DNA from: Saccharicrinis carchari
Lineage (GTDB): Bacteria > Bacteroidota > Bacteroidia > Bacteroidales > Marinilabiliaceae
Assembly (NCBI RefSeq): GCF_900182605.1
Contig: NZ_FXTB01000003.1
Span: forward strand, 434,001 to 498,000
DNA length: 64,000 nucleotides
Reading direction: 5' to 3'
The notes under the pieces are model-generated. The model did not search any database, had not been told where the DNA came from, and was given only the letters and a program-made list of their open reading frames with translations. A program made the translations under genes and the position numbers. This document shows positions 8,618-17,465 of this stretch, in pieces; positions within the stretch are counted from its first letter, which is position 1, and every line of letters starts with the position of its first letter.

Positions 8618-10228
8618 TTACTCCTCTTGCAATCTGGCGATGGCTTCTTTCAGCACTTCGTCAATGCCACCCAAAATGGGGAAGAAGCCTTCGTTATCCA
8701 ACACATTACGAGCAATGTAAGCCTTTAGCTCTACTTCGATCGTGTTTTTGGAAACCTGAAACTGTTCCCTGTTCATTTTAACACCTTCGTTGCCGGCATA
8801 TTGCACAAACTGATTTAGCAATGCTTGCCGGTCTAGGTATGCGCTGAGTTTATCTACTTCTGTATATTGGTCTAATTCATCCCGATGATTGTCGGCGTAC
8901 TCCAATGCAAAACGGTAAATTAAACCATTTTCTCTAACCTTATAATAGTACGGTGTTAGTGCTGTAGTATCGCGCGGCACAAAAAAGTCGGGCATAATAC
9001 CACCCCCTCCATAAACCGTTCGGCCCTCTTTCGTGGTGTATTTTAAGGTGTCGTTTATACTGATGCTATCCTGGTTAAAAAACTCGCCATGTTCAAAGCG
9101 CGACATAATGTCCATATAATACTCCTCGTTTCCGTTGTCGTACGGTTTTTGTATGCTTCTTCCGGATGGGGTGTAATATCTGGCGATGGTCAATCGAAGC
9201 GCCGAACCGTCGGGCAGTGGTATTTGGTTTTGCACCAAGCCCTTACCAAAGGATCTGCGCCCCACCACAATGCCTCTGTCGTTATCCTGAACAGCTCCTG
9301 CAAATATTTCACTGGCCGAGGCCGAAAAATCATCGATTAAAACGGCTACTTCCATATCCTGAAAACTCCCCTTGCCGTTGGCATGAACTTCCTGACGGGG
9401 GTTGGCCTTGCCTTCGGTATATACGATCATATCGCCGGCCTGCAAAAACTCGTTGCATAGGTTAATGGCTACTTCCAAATAACCACCGGAGTTACCGCGG
9501 AAATCAAGAATTACCTTTTTGCTGCCCTGTGCTTTTAGCTTGGCCATGCCGGTCAGGAATTCGCTAAAAGTGTTGGCGGCGAAGCGATTAATTTTTATGT
9601 AACCTATTTCGTCGGTTACCATGTAAGCTACATCTACGCTATACATAGGTATTTTACCTCGTGTTATATCAAATTTCAGCGGTTCTTTTAAATCACGGCG
9701 TATTATGCCCACACTCACCTCAGTACCCATATCGCCACGCAATAAATTAAGCACTGTAGAATTTTCTACACCAACACCTGCTATCAGCGAATCGTTAACA
9801 GTAACTATCCTGTCGCCGGGTAGTATACCCACCTTTTCGGATGGTCCGCCGGATATTACTGATACTACCATAACCGTATCTTTTTGTATGCTGAATTGTA
9901 CGCCGATACCACCAAATCCGCTGGAGAGTTCTTCGTTTACATTTTGTAAATCCTTTTGAGGGATATACACCGTATGCGGGTCCAGTTTTTTTAATAGCTC
10001 CGGAATAATCTGTTCCTCCAGATTTTTGGTATCTACCGTATCTACATATTCCTCCTCTATCAGGTTTAAAATAGCCTCTACCTTATTGGTTTTAGGATAA
10101 ATAACCAAAGGGTTACGCGTACCTGATTTTCCGGGTAAAAGTGCATAACCTATAAATATACCGGCAATTAATACCACCGATAAAACAATGGGGCCCAGAA
10201 TTTGACTTTTTGTGTTGTTATAACTCAT
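8618..10228 (-). CDS. S41 family C-terminal processing peptidase
   Basis: Periplasmic, membrane-anchored serine protease of the CtpA/Tsp type, 536 residues. A single N-terminal transmembrane helix (about 10-32) is followed by a short helical domain, a PDZ domain (about 95-180, carboxylate loop around GFGGIGVQF) and the peptidase fold. The nucleophile lies in FSASASEIF (301-309) and the catalytic Lys is K329 in SFGKGLVQ, giving the Ser-Lys dyad of the family. The C-terminal 100 residues are helical. The dCMP deaminase gene lies 36 bases upstream on the same strand, so the two are likely co-transcribed without an obvious functional link. Confidence 0.93.
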   Translation of the reverse strand: MSYNNTKSQILGPIVLSVVLIAGIFIGYALLPGKSGTRNPLVIYPKTNKVEAILNLIEEEYVDTVDTKNLEEQIIPELLKKLDPHTVYIPQKDLQNVNEELSSGFGGIGVQFSIQKDTVMVVSVISGGPSEKVGILPGDRIVTVNDSLIAGVGVENSTVLNLLRGDMGTEVSVGIIRRDLKEPLKFDITRGKIPMYSVDVAYMVTDEIGYIKINRFAANTFSEFLTGMAKLKAQGSKKVILDFRGNSGGYLEVAINLCNEFLQAGDMIVYTEGKANPRQEVHANGKGSFQDMEVAVLIDDFSASASEIFAGAVQDNDRGIVVGRRSFGKGLVQNQIPLPDGSALRLTIARYYTPSGRSIQKPYDNGNEEYYMDIMSRFEHGEFFNQDSISINDTLKYTTKEGRTVYGGGGIMPDFFVPRDTTALTPYYYKVRENGLIYRFALEYADNHRDELDQYTEVDKLSAYLDRQALLNQFVQYAGNEGVKMNREQFQVSKNTIEVELKAYIARNVLDNEGFFPILGGIDEVLKEAIARLQEE

Positions 10229-10264
10229 ATTTTATGTTTTCAATATCAATAGATACCGTAAGGC

Positions 10265-10705
10265 TTACATTTGGATGTTTACCGTTTGGATATTAGCTCG
10301 CTTTAATAAATTAACACCATCTTCAACGCGATAGTTTTGATTATACACCACCCTTACTATACCGGATTGAATAATAAGCTTGGCACACTCGATGCAGGGC
10401 ATACAGGTAACATATAAAGTTGCCCCTTCCGAACTATTATTGGAACGAGCCACTTTTGTGATGGCATTAGCTTCGGCATGTAGAACGTAGGGTTTGGTGA
10501 TATTGTTCTCATCTTCGCAGTGATTTTCGAAACCCGATGGGGTTCCGTTGTACCCATCGCTGATAATCATCTTCCCTTTTACCAGTAATGCACCTACCTG
10601 TCGTCGTTCACAATAGGAATTTTCGGCCCAGATATGAGCCATTCGCAAATATCTTTTATCCAAAAGAAACTGTTTTTCCTCTGCAGATAATTCTTTTTTG
10701 TTCAT
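10265..10705 (-). CDS. dCMP deaminase / ComEB-like cytidine deaminase
   Basis: Zinc-dependent deamination of dCMP to dUMP, the substrate of ThyA. 146 residues. The zinc and proton-transfer site is HAE at 76-78, and the remaining cysteine ligands are in CMPCIEC at 101-107, the classical HAE...PCxxC signature. GYNGTPSG (51-58) is the nucleotide-binding loop typical of dCMP deaminases. First gene of a two-gene transcript with the S41 protease. dUMP made here joins thyA, folA and the deoxynucleoside kinase of this window in dTTP supply. Confidence 0.94.
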   Translation of the reverse strand: MNKKELSAEEKQFLLDKRYLRMAHIWAENSYCERRQVGALLVKGKMIISDGYNGTPSGFENHCEDENNITKPYVLHAEANAITKVARSNNSSEGATLYVTCMPCIECAKLIIQSGIVRVVYNQNYRVEDGVNLLKRANIQTVNIQM

Positions 10706-10736
10706 TCAAAAAAATAATCATTAAATAATTGAAGCA

Positions 10737-10744
10737 CAAAAATA
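10737..10744 (-). promoter_or_regulatory. Possible -7 box upstream of the dCMP deaminase gene
   Basis: TATTTTTG on the minus strand fits TAnnTTTG, 31 bases before the deaminase ATG and after the CapA-like stop codon. No TTG is found at the right distance upstream. Confidence 0.35.
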
Positions 10745-10763
10745 GCAAAATATCTAAGCACCT

Positions 10764-11867
10764 TTACTTTAAAGGCATTAAATTGAATCCTATCCCTTTG
10801 GGCTGCATCTTACGCTCGAAAGGCATGCTGAAATTACCGTTGGGTTCAATGATTAAACGATGGTTGAGCTCGGGGAAATCCATTTTTGTGAGGTCTTTTA
10901 TTTTATAGATAACAGCTTTGCTGTGGTCGTAGGTCAATGCCACGTTTTTTATCTGTTTAAACGGAATTATTTCACCTTTAACAAACTCGCCCTTTCTGTT
11001 GGTGTATATTTTTAGGATGGGAGTTAATCCATTGGGCCCTGACAGGTTAAATCGCGAGTAGGTAGCAAAATTTCCTAAGCTGTAAATGATAAACCTATTT
11101 TTGTATATTTCCATGGCTCGGGTAATATGAGGACCATGGCCAAATATTATATCCGCACCGGCATCAATCATAGCGTGGGCAAACTCATATACATTACTTC
11201 TGTTTTCGCCGTAGAACACTTCCTTTTCTCGCGTAACATGCTGGTGGTCGGCTCCTTCGGCTCCACCATGAAACGAAATGATAACAATATCGCAATCTTT
11301 TTTTAATTTGCGCACAATGTTAATGGCGCCGGGCAGGTCGTTGATGTCAACCGTACCCCTATTAGGCGAAAATGCGGCCATACCCACCTTTATACCTTTA
11401 ACCCGGATGGTATCGGTGGGTTTATCCAGTAAACCGGCCCAGGCAATATTCATCTTATTCAGATGATAACGCGTGGTTTGCATTCCCAGTTGTCCAAAAT
11501 CGCGTATATGGTTATTGGCGAGGCTTAAAAAGTCGAACCCCATTTCCTTAATAATGGGCGCATAATGTTCCGGCATTTTAAAAGCATAACATTTTGTAGT
11601 GTCCTTGCATTGCTTTACCACCGGTCCCTCATCCAATAAGCAAGCTTCCATATTACCAAATGTTACGTCGGCTTGTTGAAGAAAAGGAATGGCTTCGGAA
11701 ATATAAGGACGGGGATTGTTGTTGGGAGGCAGGTATTCTTTTTTCGGAAAATCGGTGCCTAACATCATATCGCCCACCCCCACAAACGAAATGAGCGTGT
11801 CGTTTTGTGCAGTCATATTCCGGAGCCCTATAGTTATGGCAAAAACTATTACAAGATAGCGTATCAT
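10764..11867 (-). CDS. CapA family protein (PGA synthesis-like metallophosphatase fold)
   Basis: Exported protein of the CapA/PgsA group, which shares a calcineurin-like metallophosphatase fold and is linked to poly-gamma-glutamate synthesis in Bacillus; its role in Bacteroidota is not established. 367 residues from the ATG at 11867, with a signal peptide (MIRYLVIVFAITIGL). Metal-site motifs are GVGDMMLG near the N-terminus, NMEACL, LANNHIRDFG, HGGAEG and GHGPH followed by YSLGNF. A TTG start at 11888 lies inside the -7 box at 11886-11893 and is rejected. No capB/capC genes accompany it, so a capsule function is not supported here. Confidence 0.85.
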   Translation of the reverse strand: MIRYLVIVFAITIGLRNMTAQNDTLISFVGVGDMMLGTDFPKKEYLPPNNNPRPYISEAIPFLQQADVTFGNMEACLLDEGPVVKQCKDTTKCYAFKMPEHYAPIIKEMGFDFLSLANNHIRDFGQLGMQTTRYHLNKMNIAWAGLLDKPTDTIRVKGIKVGMAAFSPNRGTVDINDLPGAINIVRKLKKDCDIVIISFHGGAEGADHQHVTREKEVFYGENRSNVYEFAHAMIDAGADIIFGHGPHITRAMEIYKNRFIIYSLGNFATYSRFNLSGPNGLTPILKIYTNRKGEFVKGEIIPFKQIKNVALTYDHSKAVIYKIKDLTKMDFPELNHRLIIEPNGNFSMPFERKMQPKGIGFNLMPLK

Positions 11868-11885
11868 AAATATTGTAATTTTTGC

Positions 11886-11893
11886 CAAAATTA
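11886..11893 (-). promoter_or_regulatory. -7 promoter box of the CapA-like gene
   Basis: TAATTTTG on the minus strand matches TAnnTTTG exactly and ends 18 bases before the ATG at 11867. It fixes the start of the CapA-like gene at that ATG. Confidence 0.45.
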
Positions 11894-12003
11894 ATAATTT
11901 GGAGGGGATATTTTGCGCTAAGGCAACGAATTGTATTAAAGGCTATCTGTTTATGCTGAAAATATTGATCAGTTTATAGTTTTACGCTATTTAATAAACG
12001 CGG

Positions 12004-12060
12004 GTGCACACAAAAAGGGTGTCATGTACACCATGCTTACTGTATGTTCTTTGTGTGCGC
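12004..12060. other. Nested inverted repeats in the CapA-merR divergent region
   Basis: The 348 bases between the two divergent genes (11889-12236) have no reading frame of note. They contain GCACACAAA (12006-12014) and its complement TTTGTGTGC (12050-12058), with a smaller palindrome GGTGTcatgtACACC nested between. This could be a regulator binding site or a transcript leader fold; nothing more can be said from sequence. Confidence 0.4.
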
Positions 12061-12099
12061 TTCGTGTTCATTGTGGTTATGATTTTATAAAAATTGGCG

Positions 12100-12107
12100 T
12101 ATTTTTG
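12100..12107 (+). promoter_or_regulatory. Possible -7 box upstream of the MerR gene
   Basis: TATTTTTG fits TAnnTTTG. Transcription from here would give a leader of about 120 bases before the ATG at 12237. The nearest TTG (12071-12073) is 26 bases away, longer than normal. Confidence 0.35.
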
Positions 12108-12236
12108 TGTGAGTGAGTAGCAAAAGCTTTAGCTTTGTATCCACCAAAACCATCCTTTATAAACAAAGCATGGCGACAGTTTCCGGATTTTTTGAGCCGT
12201 TGTCATTTAAGTGTAACAGCGAATAAACGTAACAAC

Positions 12237-12587
12237 ATGCCTTACAAAGAACCAAAAATAGAAAAAATGTATTATACTATTGGCGAGGTGGCCAGGATGT
12301 TCGACGTTAAAACATCGCTTATACGTTTTTGGGAAAAGGAATTCGATATTATCAAACCCTTTAAAAATAAAAAGGGAAACCGAATGTTCACACCGGCTGA
12401 TGTGGATAATTTTCACCTGATATTTTATTTGGTAAAAGAAAAGGGCATGACGCTAAAGGGTGCTCAAAAAAAGTTGAAAGACAATAAAGAAGATACAGTA
12501 AATAACTTTGAGGTGATAAAAAAATTAAAGGATATAAGGGTTGTATTAATGGAGTTAAAGGAGAATTTGGAAGGGGATGAAAATTAA
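12237..12587 (+). CDS. MerR family transcriptional regulator
   Basis: Small DNA-binding regulator, 116 residues from the ATG at 12237 (MPYKEPKIEKMYYTIGEVA). The winged-helix domain covers about 11-80, with YYTIGEVARMFDV, the recognition segment TSLIRFWEKEF and the wing NRMFTPADV. A short coiled coil follows and there is no effector domain, as in the MlrA-like short MerR proteins of Bacteroidota. An upstream in-frame ATG at 12135 would add a sequence unlike the family and is not used. It precedes the NIF3 gene by 52 bases and may share its transcript; its target is unknown. Confidence 0.88.
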   Translation: MPYKEPKIEKMYYTIGEVARMFDVKTSLIRFWEKEFDIIKPFKNKKGNRMFTPADVDNFHLIFYLVKEKGMTLKGAQKKLKDNKEDTVNNFEVIKKLKDIRVVLMELKENLEGDEN

Positions 12588-12639
12588 TTAAAAAACCAGG
12601 ATACAACGCTACCTTAACCCCATCATTTAATCGATACTT

Positions 12640-13734
12640 ATGAATGTAAAAAAAGTAACCCAAATACTCGAGGATTTTGCTCCGCTCTCCTTTCAGGAAA
12701 GCTACGACAATGCAGGGCTTATTATCGGCAATAGAAACGCGGAGGTGAGTGGTATTCTGATAACCCTGGACGTTACGGAAGACGTACTTGATGAAGCTAT
12801 TGAATTAGGTTATAACTTTATTCTGGCTCATCATCCGGTGGCCATGGGTGGCCTTAAGCGATTTAACGGCAACAACTACAACGAGCGCATCGTTATCAAA
12901 GCCATTAAAAACGATTTGGCTGTATATGCCGGCCACACTAACGTGGACAGTGTGATGAGCGGGGTAAACGGAAAAATATGCGAAAAAATTGGCTTGGCAG
13001 ATTGTAAAATTTTGGAACCCAAAAAAGGAGAGCTGCTTAAGCTCGTAACTTTTGTGCCACAGGCGCAAGCCAATAGCGTTCGTGCTGCGCTATTTACTGC
13101 GGGAGCAGGCCATATTGGTAATTACGACAGTTGTAGTTTTAATTTAAACGGGCAAGGCACTTTTAGGGGCAATGAAAGCGCTACGCCTTATGCGGGTAAA
13201 AAAGGTGAATTACACAACGAAAATGAAGTAAGGATAGAAACGGTGTTGCCCCAATATTTAAAAAATGGCGTAATACAGGCTTTAAAGCAGGCACATCCCT
13301 ACGAGGAAGTGGCTTACGATATTTATACTTTGCAAAATAGTTACGAGCAGGTGGGATCGGGCATGTACGGCACCTTACCAACAGCCGAAGAAGAACTGGT
13401 GTTTTTAAAACGTATAAAAAAAATATTTGGTGCAGGAGCCATCCGCTATACGCGCCTGTTAAATAAGCCTATAAAAAAAGTAGCCGTTTGCGGAGGAGCA
13501 GGTAGCTTTTTATTAAACCGTGCAAAAAGTGTGGGTGCCGATATTTTTATTAGCGGCGACTTTAAATATCATCAGTTTTCGGATGCCGAAAACCAAATTA
13601 TTATTGCCGATATTGGACATTTTGAGAGCGAACAATTTACTAAAGAAGTTTTTTATGAGTTACTTACAAAAAAAATACCTAATTTTGCGGTTCGTTTATC
13701 TAATGTAAATACAAATCCTATTAAATATTTGTAG
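12640..13734 (+). CDS. NIF3-like dinuclear metal-centre protein (YbgI/YqfO family)
   Basis: Nif3-family hydrolase-like protein, often labelled GTP cyclohydrolase I type 2 homologue; physiological substrate uncertain. 364 residues, the long form: the two Nif3 halves (about 1-125 and 240-364) flank a PII-like insert (about 130-235, with AHPYEEVAYDIY). Metal-binding residues are suggested by ILAHHPVAMGG (residues about 66-76), HTNVDS and the C-terminal DIGHFESEQF. The zinc-ribbon protein gene begins 4 bases after the stop, so the two are certainly co-transcribed, a pairing that is common in this phylum. Confidence 0.92.
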   Translation: MNVKKVTQILEDFAPLSFQESYDNAGLIIGNRNAEVSGILITLDVTEDVLDEAIELGYNFILAHHPVAMGGLKRFNGNNYNERIVIKAIKNDLAVYAGHTNVDSVMSGVNGKICEKIGLADCKILEPKKGELLKLVTFVPQAQANSVRAALFTAGAGHIGNYDSCSFNLNGQGTFRGNESATPYAGKKGELHNENEVRIETVLPQYLKNGVIQALKQAHPYEEVAYDIYTLQNSYEQVGSGMYGTLPTAEEELVFLKRIKKIFGAGAIRYTRLLNKPIKKVAVCGGAGSFLLNRAKSVGADIFISGDFKYHQFSDAENQIIIADIGHFESEQFTKEVFYELLTKKIPNFAVRLSNVNTNPIKYL

Positions 13735-13738
13735 CAGA

Positions 13739-14503
13739 ATGGCAACAAAAAGTAAAAAAGCTGAAATGTCGGTGGAAGAAAAGCTAAAGGCATTGTACGA
13801 TTTGCAAAAAGCGGCAACAGAAGTAGATCAGATAAGAAAATTGAGAGGAGAGCTGCCACTGGAAGTGCAGGATTTGGAAGACGAGATCGAAGGTTTGGAG
13901 ACCCGTATTTCCAATTACGACAACGAAGTGAAGGCCCTTAATAATTCTATTGCAGAAAAAAAGAACGACATTAAGGAATCGGGTGTGCTGATAGCAAAAT
14001 ATGAGGCACAGCAATCCAACGTACGCAATAACCGCGAATTTGATTCTTTGTCGAAAGAAACCGAATTTCAGAAGCTCGAAATTGAGCTGAGCGAAAAAAG
14101 GATAAAAGAGTTTACCGCTGATCTTGCGGCCAAGCAAAGTGTAATTGAATCTTCCAGACAATTACTGGAGGATAGAAAAGCTGATCTGGCCGCCAAAAAG
14201 AAAGAATTGGACGATATTGTATCCGAAACAAAGCAAGACGAGGAGAAAAGACTAAAAAAAATTACACAAATAGAAGATCGCGTTGAGGACAGGTTGCTTA
14301 CTGCCTTCAAACGAATCCGCGCTAACGCGGTTAACGGTCTTGCCGTTGTTCCAGTGGAACGGGATGCTTGTGGGGGTTGTTTTAATAAAATTCCGCCACA
14401 GCGCCAGCTCGATATCAAATCGCGAAAAAAAGTTATTGTTTGCGAATATTGCGGACGCATCCTGGTGGATAATGAAATAGATCAGGATAAGGTGGATGAT
14501 TAA
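13739..14503 (+). CDS. C4-type zinc ribbon coiled-coil protein
   Basis: 254 residues. Residues 10-195 form a long, heptad-rich antiparallel coiled coil (many Glu/Lys, repeated LEDEIEGLE-like units). The C-terminus carries a zinc ribbon with two CxxC pairs, CGGC followed by CEYC, about 30 residues apart. This matches the zf-RING_7/CT398-type family found next to nif3 genes; those proteins are thought to be nucleic-acid or protein adaptors, exact function unknown. Only 4 bases separate it from the NIF3 gene. A strong terminator follows at 14527-14553. Confidence 0.92.
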   Translation: MATKSKKAEMSVEEKLKALYDLQKAATEVDQIRKLRGELPLEVQDLEDEIEGLETRISNYDNEVKALNNSIAEKKNDIKESGVLIAKYEAQQSNVRNNREFDSLSKETEFQKLEIELSEKRIKEFTADLAAKQSVIESSRQLLEDRKADLAAKKKELDDIVSETKQDEEKRLKKITQIEDRVEDRLLTAFKRIRANAVNGLAVVPVERDACGGCFNKIPPQRQLDIKSRKKVIVCEYCGRILVDNEIDQDKVDD

Positions 14504-14526
14504 TCACCGTATATTTAAAGATAATT

Positions 14527-14553
14527 AAAGGCCACTCACGAGTGGCCTTTTTT
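14527..14553 (+). terminator. Rho-independent terminator after the zinc-ribbon gene
   Basis: Ten-bp stem AAAGGCCACT / AGTGGCCTTT with a 4-base loop, followed by a run of T. It closes the merR-nif3-zinc-ribbon transcript. Confidence 0.9.
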
Positions 14554-14588
14554 ATTGCTTATCTTAGCTCAATATTAATAAGCTATCT

Positions 14589-16031
14589 ATGGTACGCGCG
14601 CTACATTTAAAATTACTGCTTGCTTCATGCCTTTTGTGTGCCGTGTCGCACTATGTGTATGCTCAAAAAGTAAATACGGCGTATCAGCAAAACTTATACG
14701 CTGTATTAAATGGAGATAGCGTTCCGAACGATACGCTTGCCATAGCATGTGGCCCGGCTACAAGAGCCTATTTAAAAAATTATCGCCTGTTTTTAAACGC
14801 AATGATACAAGGCGATTCATCCACCGAGTACAGGAATGCGTTTAAGAGCATTAGTGATACCCTGAACAAATATGCGGAAGAGGAGGAAGGCGGATGGGCA
14901 TTTTTGTCGGAGATTTATTTGCAAAAAGGCCTGGTAGAATATAATGCAAACAAACAAAGGGATGCCCTATTTTCGTTTTTTAAAGCCCACCGATATTGGC
15001 AAAAAAGCGAACGTGAGCAGCCTGATTTAGTGTGTAACCTAAAGCTAAGGGGAGTTTTTAATTTGCTGATGAGCAATATGCCACAGCCCTATAAAAGGAT
15101 GGCCGGTTGGATAGGTTTTAGTGGCAACAGCCAGGCCGGCTTTAAAGCATTAAACACTTATTTAAAAGCCAGCAGCTATAAAATAGGGAGCGAACAAGAT
15201 GCCTTGATATATACCGCCTTTAGTTATCTTAAATTTGATATTAACGATACACAAACAGAAAATTTAATACGTAACTGGCAGGATAAAAATTTGGTTCCAC
15301 TGGCACAGTTTGTGCTGACACGTTGCGCATTTAAAATTCGGAAGCCCCAACTCGCACATACTTGGTTTACAGATAGCATTAGCGAAGTTTTTTTACCCAT
15401 GCTGTACCTACAGGGTAAGTATCAAACCCTACGCTTTGATGACCGGGCTGAAAACACGCTTTTAGACTATATTCGTAAAAACACCTCCGGCCACTTTGTG
15501 GCGGATGCACATCGTTATCTCTCGTGGTATTATTTTTTAAAAAACGATACAGCAAATTATAATCAACAGTTAAAACTTATATCCAAGCTGAGCGTTTATC
15601 CAACCTGGGAAGATAAACAGGCTCGTTACGAAAGTAAACTAAGCGAAAGCTACCACAAAGTATTACTTCAATCGCGCATGCTGTTCGATGCCGGAGAGTA
15701 TAAGTCGGCTATTGACACACTTTCCACGCATCAGGAAAGTATAAGTGGCGCAGCACAAAATGTAGAGTTTCAGTATAGGTTGGGTCGATGTTATCAAATG
15801 ATAAAAGACCATAAAAGGGCAATATTTCACTATTCTGAAGCCATTAAAACGGGAGGCAACGATAAAAGGTATTTTGCACCCTACGCCGCCATGCTAGCCG
15901 CCGAATTGTTTTTAGATAAAAATCCGATTACGGCCAAATTTTACCTTAACGAAGCTAAAAGGCTAAATAATGGCGAACACAAGGCCGAAATAGAAAGAAG
16001 GATTGAGCTTTTGCAGGGACAGTTGAAGTAA
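14589..16031 (+). CDS. Exported TPR-repeat protein of unknown role
   Basis: 480 residues with an N-terminal signal peptide (LLLASCLLCAVSHYVYA, cleaved before QKV). The mature part is all helical, with tetratricopeptide-like units most evident near the C-terminus (VEFQYRLGRCYQMIKDHKRAIFHYSEAIK). It would act in the periplasm or at the outer membrane as a protein-interaction scaffold. No enzymatic motif is visible. It has its own transcript after the terminator at 14527-14553 and is followed after 81 bases by the lycopene-cyclase-like gene. Confidence 0.75.
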   Translation: MVRALHLKLLLASCLLCAVSHYVYAQKVNTAYQQNLYAVLNGDSVPNDTLAIACGPATRAYLKNYRLFLNAMIQGDSSTEYRNAFKSISDTLNKYAEEEEGGWAFLSEIYLQKGLVEYNANKQRDALFSFFKAHRYWQKSEREQPDLVCNLKLRGVFNLLMSNMPQPYKRMAGWIGFSGNSQAGFKALNTYLKASSYKIGSEQDALIYTAFSYLKFDINDTQTENLIRNWQDKNLVPLAQFVLTRCAFKIRKPQLAHTWFTDSISEVFLPMLYLQGKYQTLRFDDRAENTLLDYIRKNTSGHFVADAHRYLSWYYFLKNDTANYNQQLKLISKLSVYPTWEDKQARYESKLSESYHKVLLQSRMLFDAGEYKSAIDTLSTHQESISGAAQNVEFQYRLGRCYQMIKDHKRAIFHYSEAIKTGGNDKRYFAPYAAMLAAELFLDKNPITAKFYLNEAKRLNNGEHKAEIERRIELLQGQLK

Positions 16032-16112
16032 TATTGACAAAAGAAAGGAACCCTAATTATACCTGAATTAACTGTTTTAAGCAGATTGTATTGTATATAA
16101 AAAAAAGAGAGG

Positions 16113-17267
16113 ATGCAAGTTGACTATATCATAGCAGGTTCGGGATGCGCAGGCTTAAGTCTTTTGTACCGTATTTTACATGAACCGACCCTTAGACATA
16201 AAAAAATTTTAGTGCTCGATAAAGGGCCAAAAGTACACAACGACCGTACCTGGTGCTACTGGGAAAAAGGGGAGGGCGCATTTGAATCTATTGTGTATCA
16301 TAAGTGGAAGACCTTGCAATTTTTTAGTACCGCTTTTAAAAAACAATTTCCTCTGAAGCATCATCAATATAAAATGATAAGGGGCATTGATTTTTACAAT
16401 TACGTTTTAAACTATGCCGGTGAATTTAAAAATGTGGTATTTAAGTATGAGGACATCCAAAAAATAGACAGTAAAAGCGGATTGCCCTTTGTGCAAACGG
16501 AACAATCGATATACAATGCAAGTTATGTTTTTAATTCCACTGCCTTGTTTCATCCAAAAATAAACACCCGAAACACACTATTGCAACATTTTGAGGGTTG
16601 GGTAATAAAAACCGCGGACAATGTATTTGATCCCGATGTAGGCACCTTGATGGATTTTAGGCTTAAACAGCATGACGGCGCTACATTTATGTATGTGTTA
16701 CCAAGTAAACCCAACGAAGCGCTGGTTGAATATACGCTGTTTAGTCCCGAACGCTTACCCCGGCAGGATTACAAAAAGGCTTTAAAGGAGTATATAAAAG
16801 AAGAATTAAGGATTGACGATTATGAGCTTATACATACCGAGTTTGGCGTTATCCCCATGACACTGGCAAAGTTTAGCCGTCATGCAAAGTCAACACGAAA
16901 CATTGTTAACATAGGCACAGCCGGGGGGTTTACAAAAGCCAGTAGCGGATATACTTTTCAGTTTATACAAGAAAACACTAAATCGATTGTTGATGCACTT
17001 AAAAAGGGCCATCAGCCCAACCTAAAATTGAGCTTACGCGATAAAATTTATCAGTGGTACGACCGTACCCTGCTAGAGGTGCTACTATCGAAAAAAATGA
17101 GTGGCAAAGCAATTTTTTCTATGCTGTTTAAAAAAGTACAGCCCGAACGTATTTTGGTGTTTTTAGGGAATAAGAGCAGCTTTTTAGATGACCTGATTAT
17201 TATGAAAAGCCTGCCTTTTATGCTATTTTTAAAGGCGGGTGTTAGGCAACTCTGGTTTAACAAGTAA
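16113..17267 (+). CDS. Lycopene cyclase family flavoprotein (CrtY/CrtL-like)
   Basis: 384 residues. The N-terminal dinucleotide-binding motif is IIAGSGCAGLSL (6-17), followed by the family hallmark NDRTWCYW (43-50) and, near residue 245, the EFGVIPM segment that corresponds to the catalytic FxEFG-type acidic motif. The family cyclises the psi ends of lycopene to beta rings at the membrane. No phytoene synthase, desaturase or hydroxylase gene is in the window, so either the rest of a carotenoid pathway lies elsewhere or the protein acts on another substrate. Convergent with the HU-like gene across two hairpins. Confidence 0.82.
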   Translation: MQVDYIIAGSGCAGLSLLYRILHEPTLRHKKILVLDKGPKVHNDRTWCYWEKGEGAFESIVYHKWKTLQFFSTAFKKQFPLKHHQYKMIRGIDFYNYVLNYAGEFKNVVFKYEDIQKIDSKSGLPFVQTEQSIYNASYVFNSTALFHPKINTRNTLLQHFEGWVIKTADNVFDPDVGTLMDFRLKQHDGATFMYVLPSKPNEALVEYTLFSPERLPRQDYKKALKEYIKEELRIDDYELIHTEFGVIPMTLAKFSRHAKSTRNIVNIGTAGGFTKASSGYTFQFIQENTKSIVDALKKGHQPNLKLSLRDKIYQWYDRTLLEVLLSKKMSGKAIFSMLFKKVQPERILVFLGNKSSFLDDLIIMKSLPFMLFLKAGVRQLWFNK

Positions 17268-17344
17268 CAATTAGAAGGTAAATAGCTTTTAAAAAAGGCA
17301 TTAAAGAAATAGGTTTTTAAGCCCAAGCTTTGTGCATGAATCCT

Positions 17345-17374
17345 ATAAGCGTAAGATTATAATCCTTTGCTTAT
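17345..17374. repeat. Imperfect inverted repeat upstream of the terminator
   Basis: ATAAGC (17345-17350) and GCTTAT (17369-17374) flank a central GATTATAATC palindrome. It lies directly before the strong hairpin at 17381-17423 and shares its AAGC/GCTT arms, so it may be a duplicated or alternative fold of that terminator. Confidence 0.4.
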
Positions 17375-17380
17375 AAAAAT

Positions 17381-17426
17381 AAATCGAATAAGCATAAAAT
17401 TAATTCCTATGCTTATTCGATTTTTT
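17381..17426. terminator. Strong bidirectional terminator
   Basis: Sixteen-bp perfect stem (17381-17396 with 17408-17423) and an 11-base loop between the convergent lycopene-cyclase-like and HU-like genes. T run on the plus side at 17421-17426 and an A-rich flank on the other side. Confidence 0.9.
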
Positions 17427-17465
17427 AATGTGCTTACAGCTTAACAATGGCTCGGTGAAAAAACT

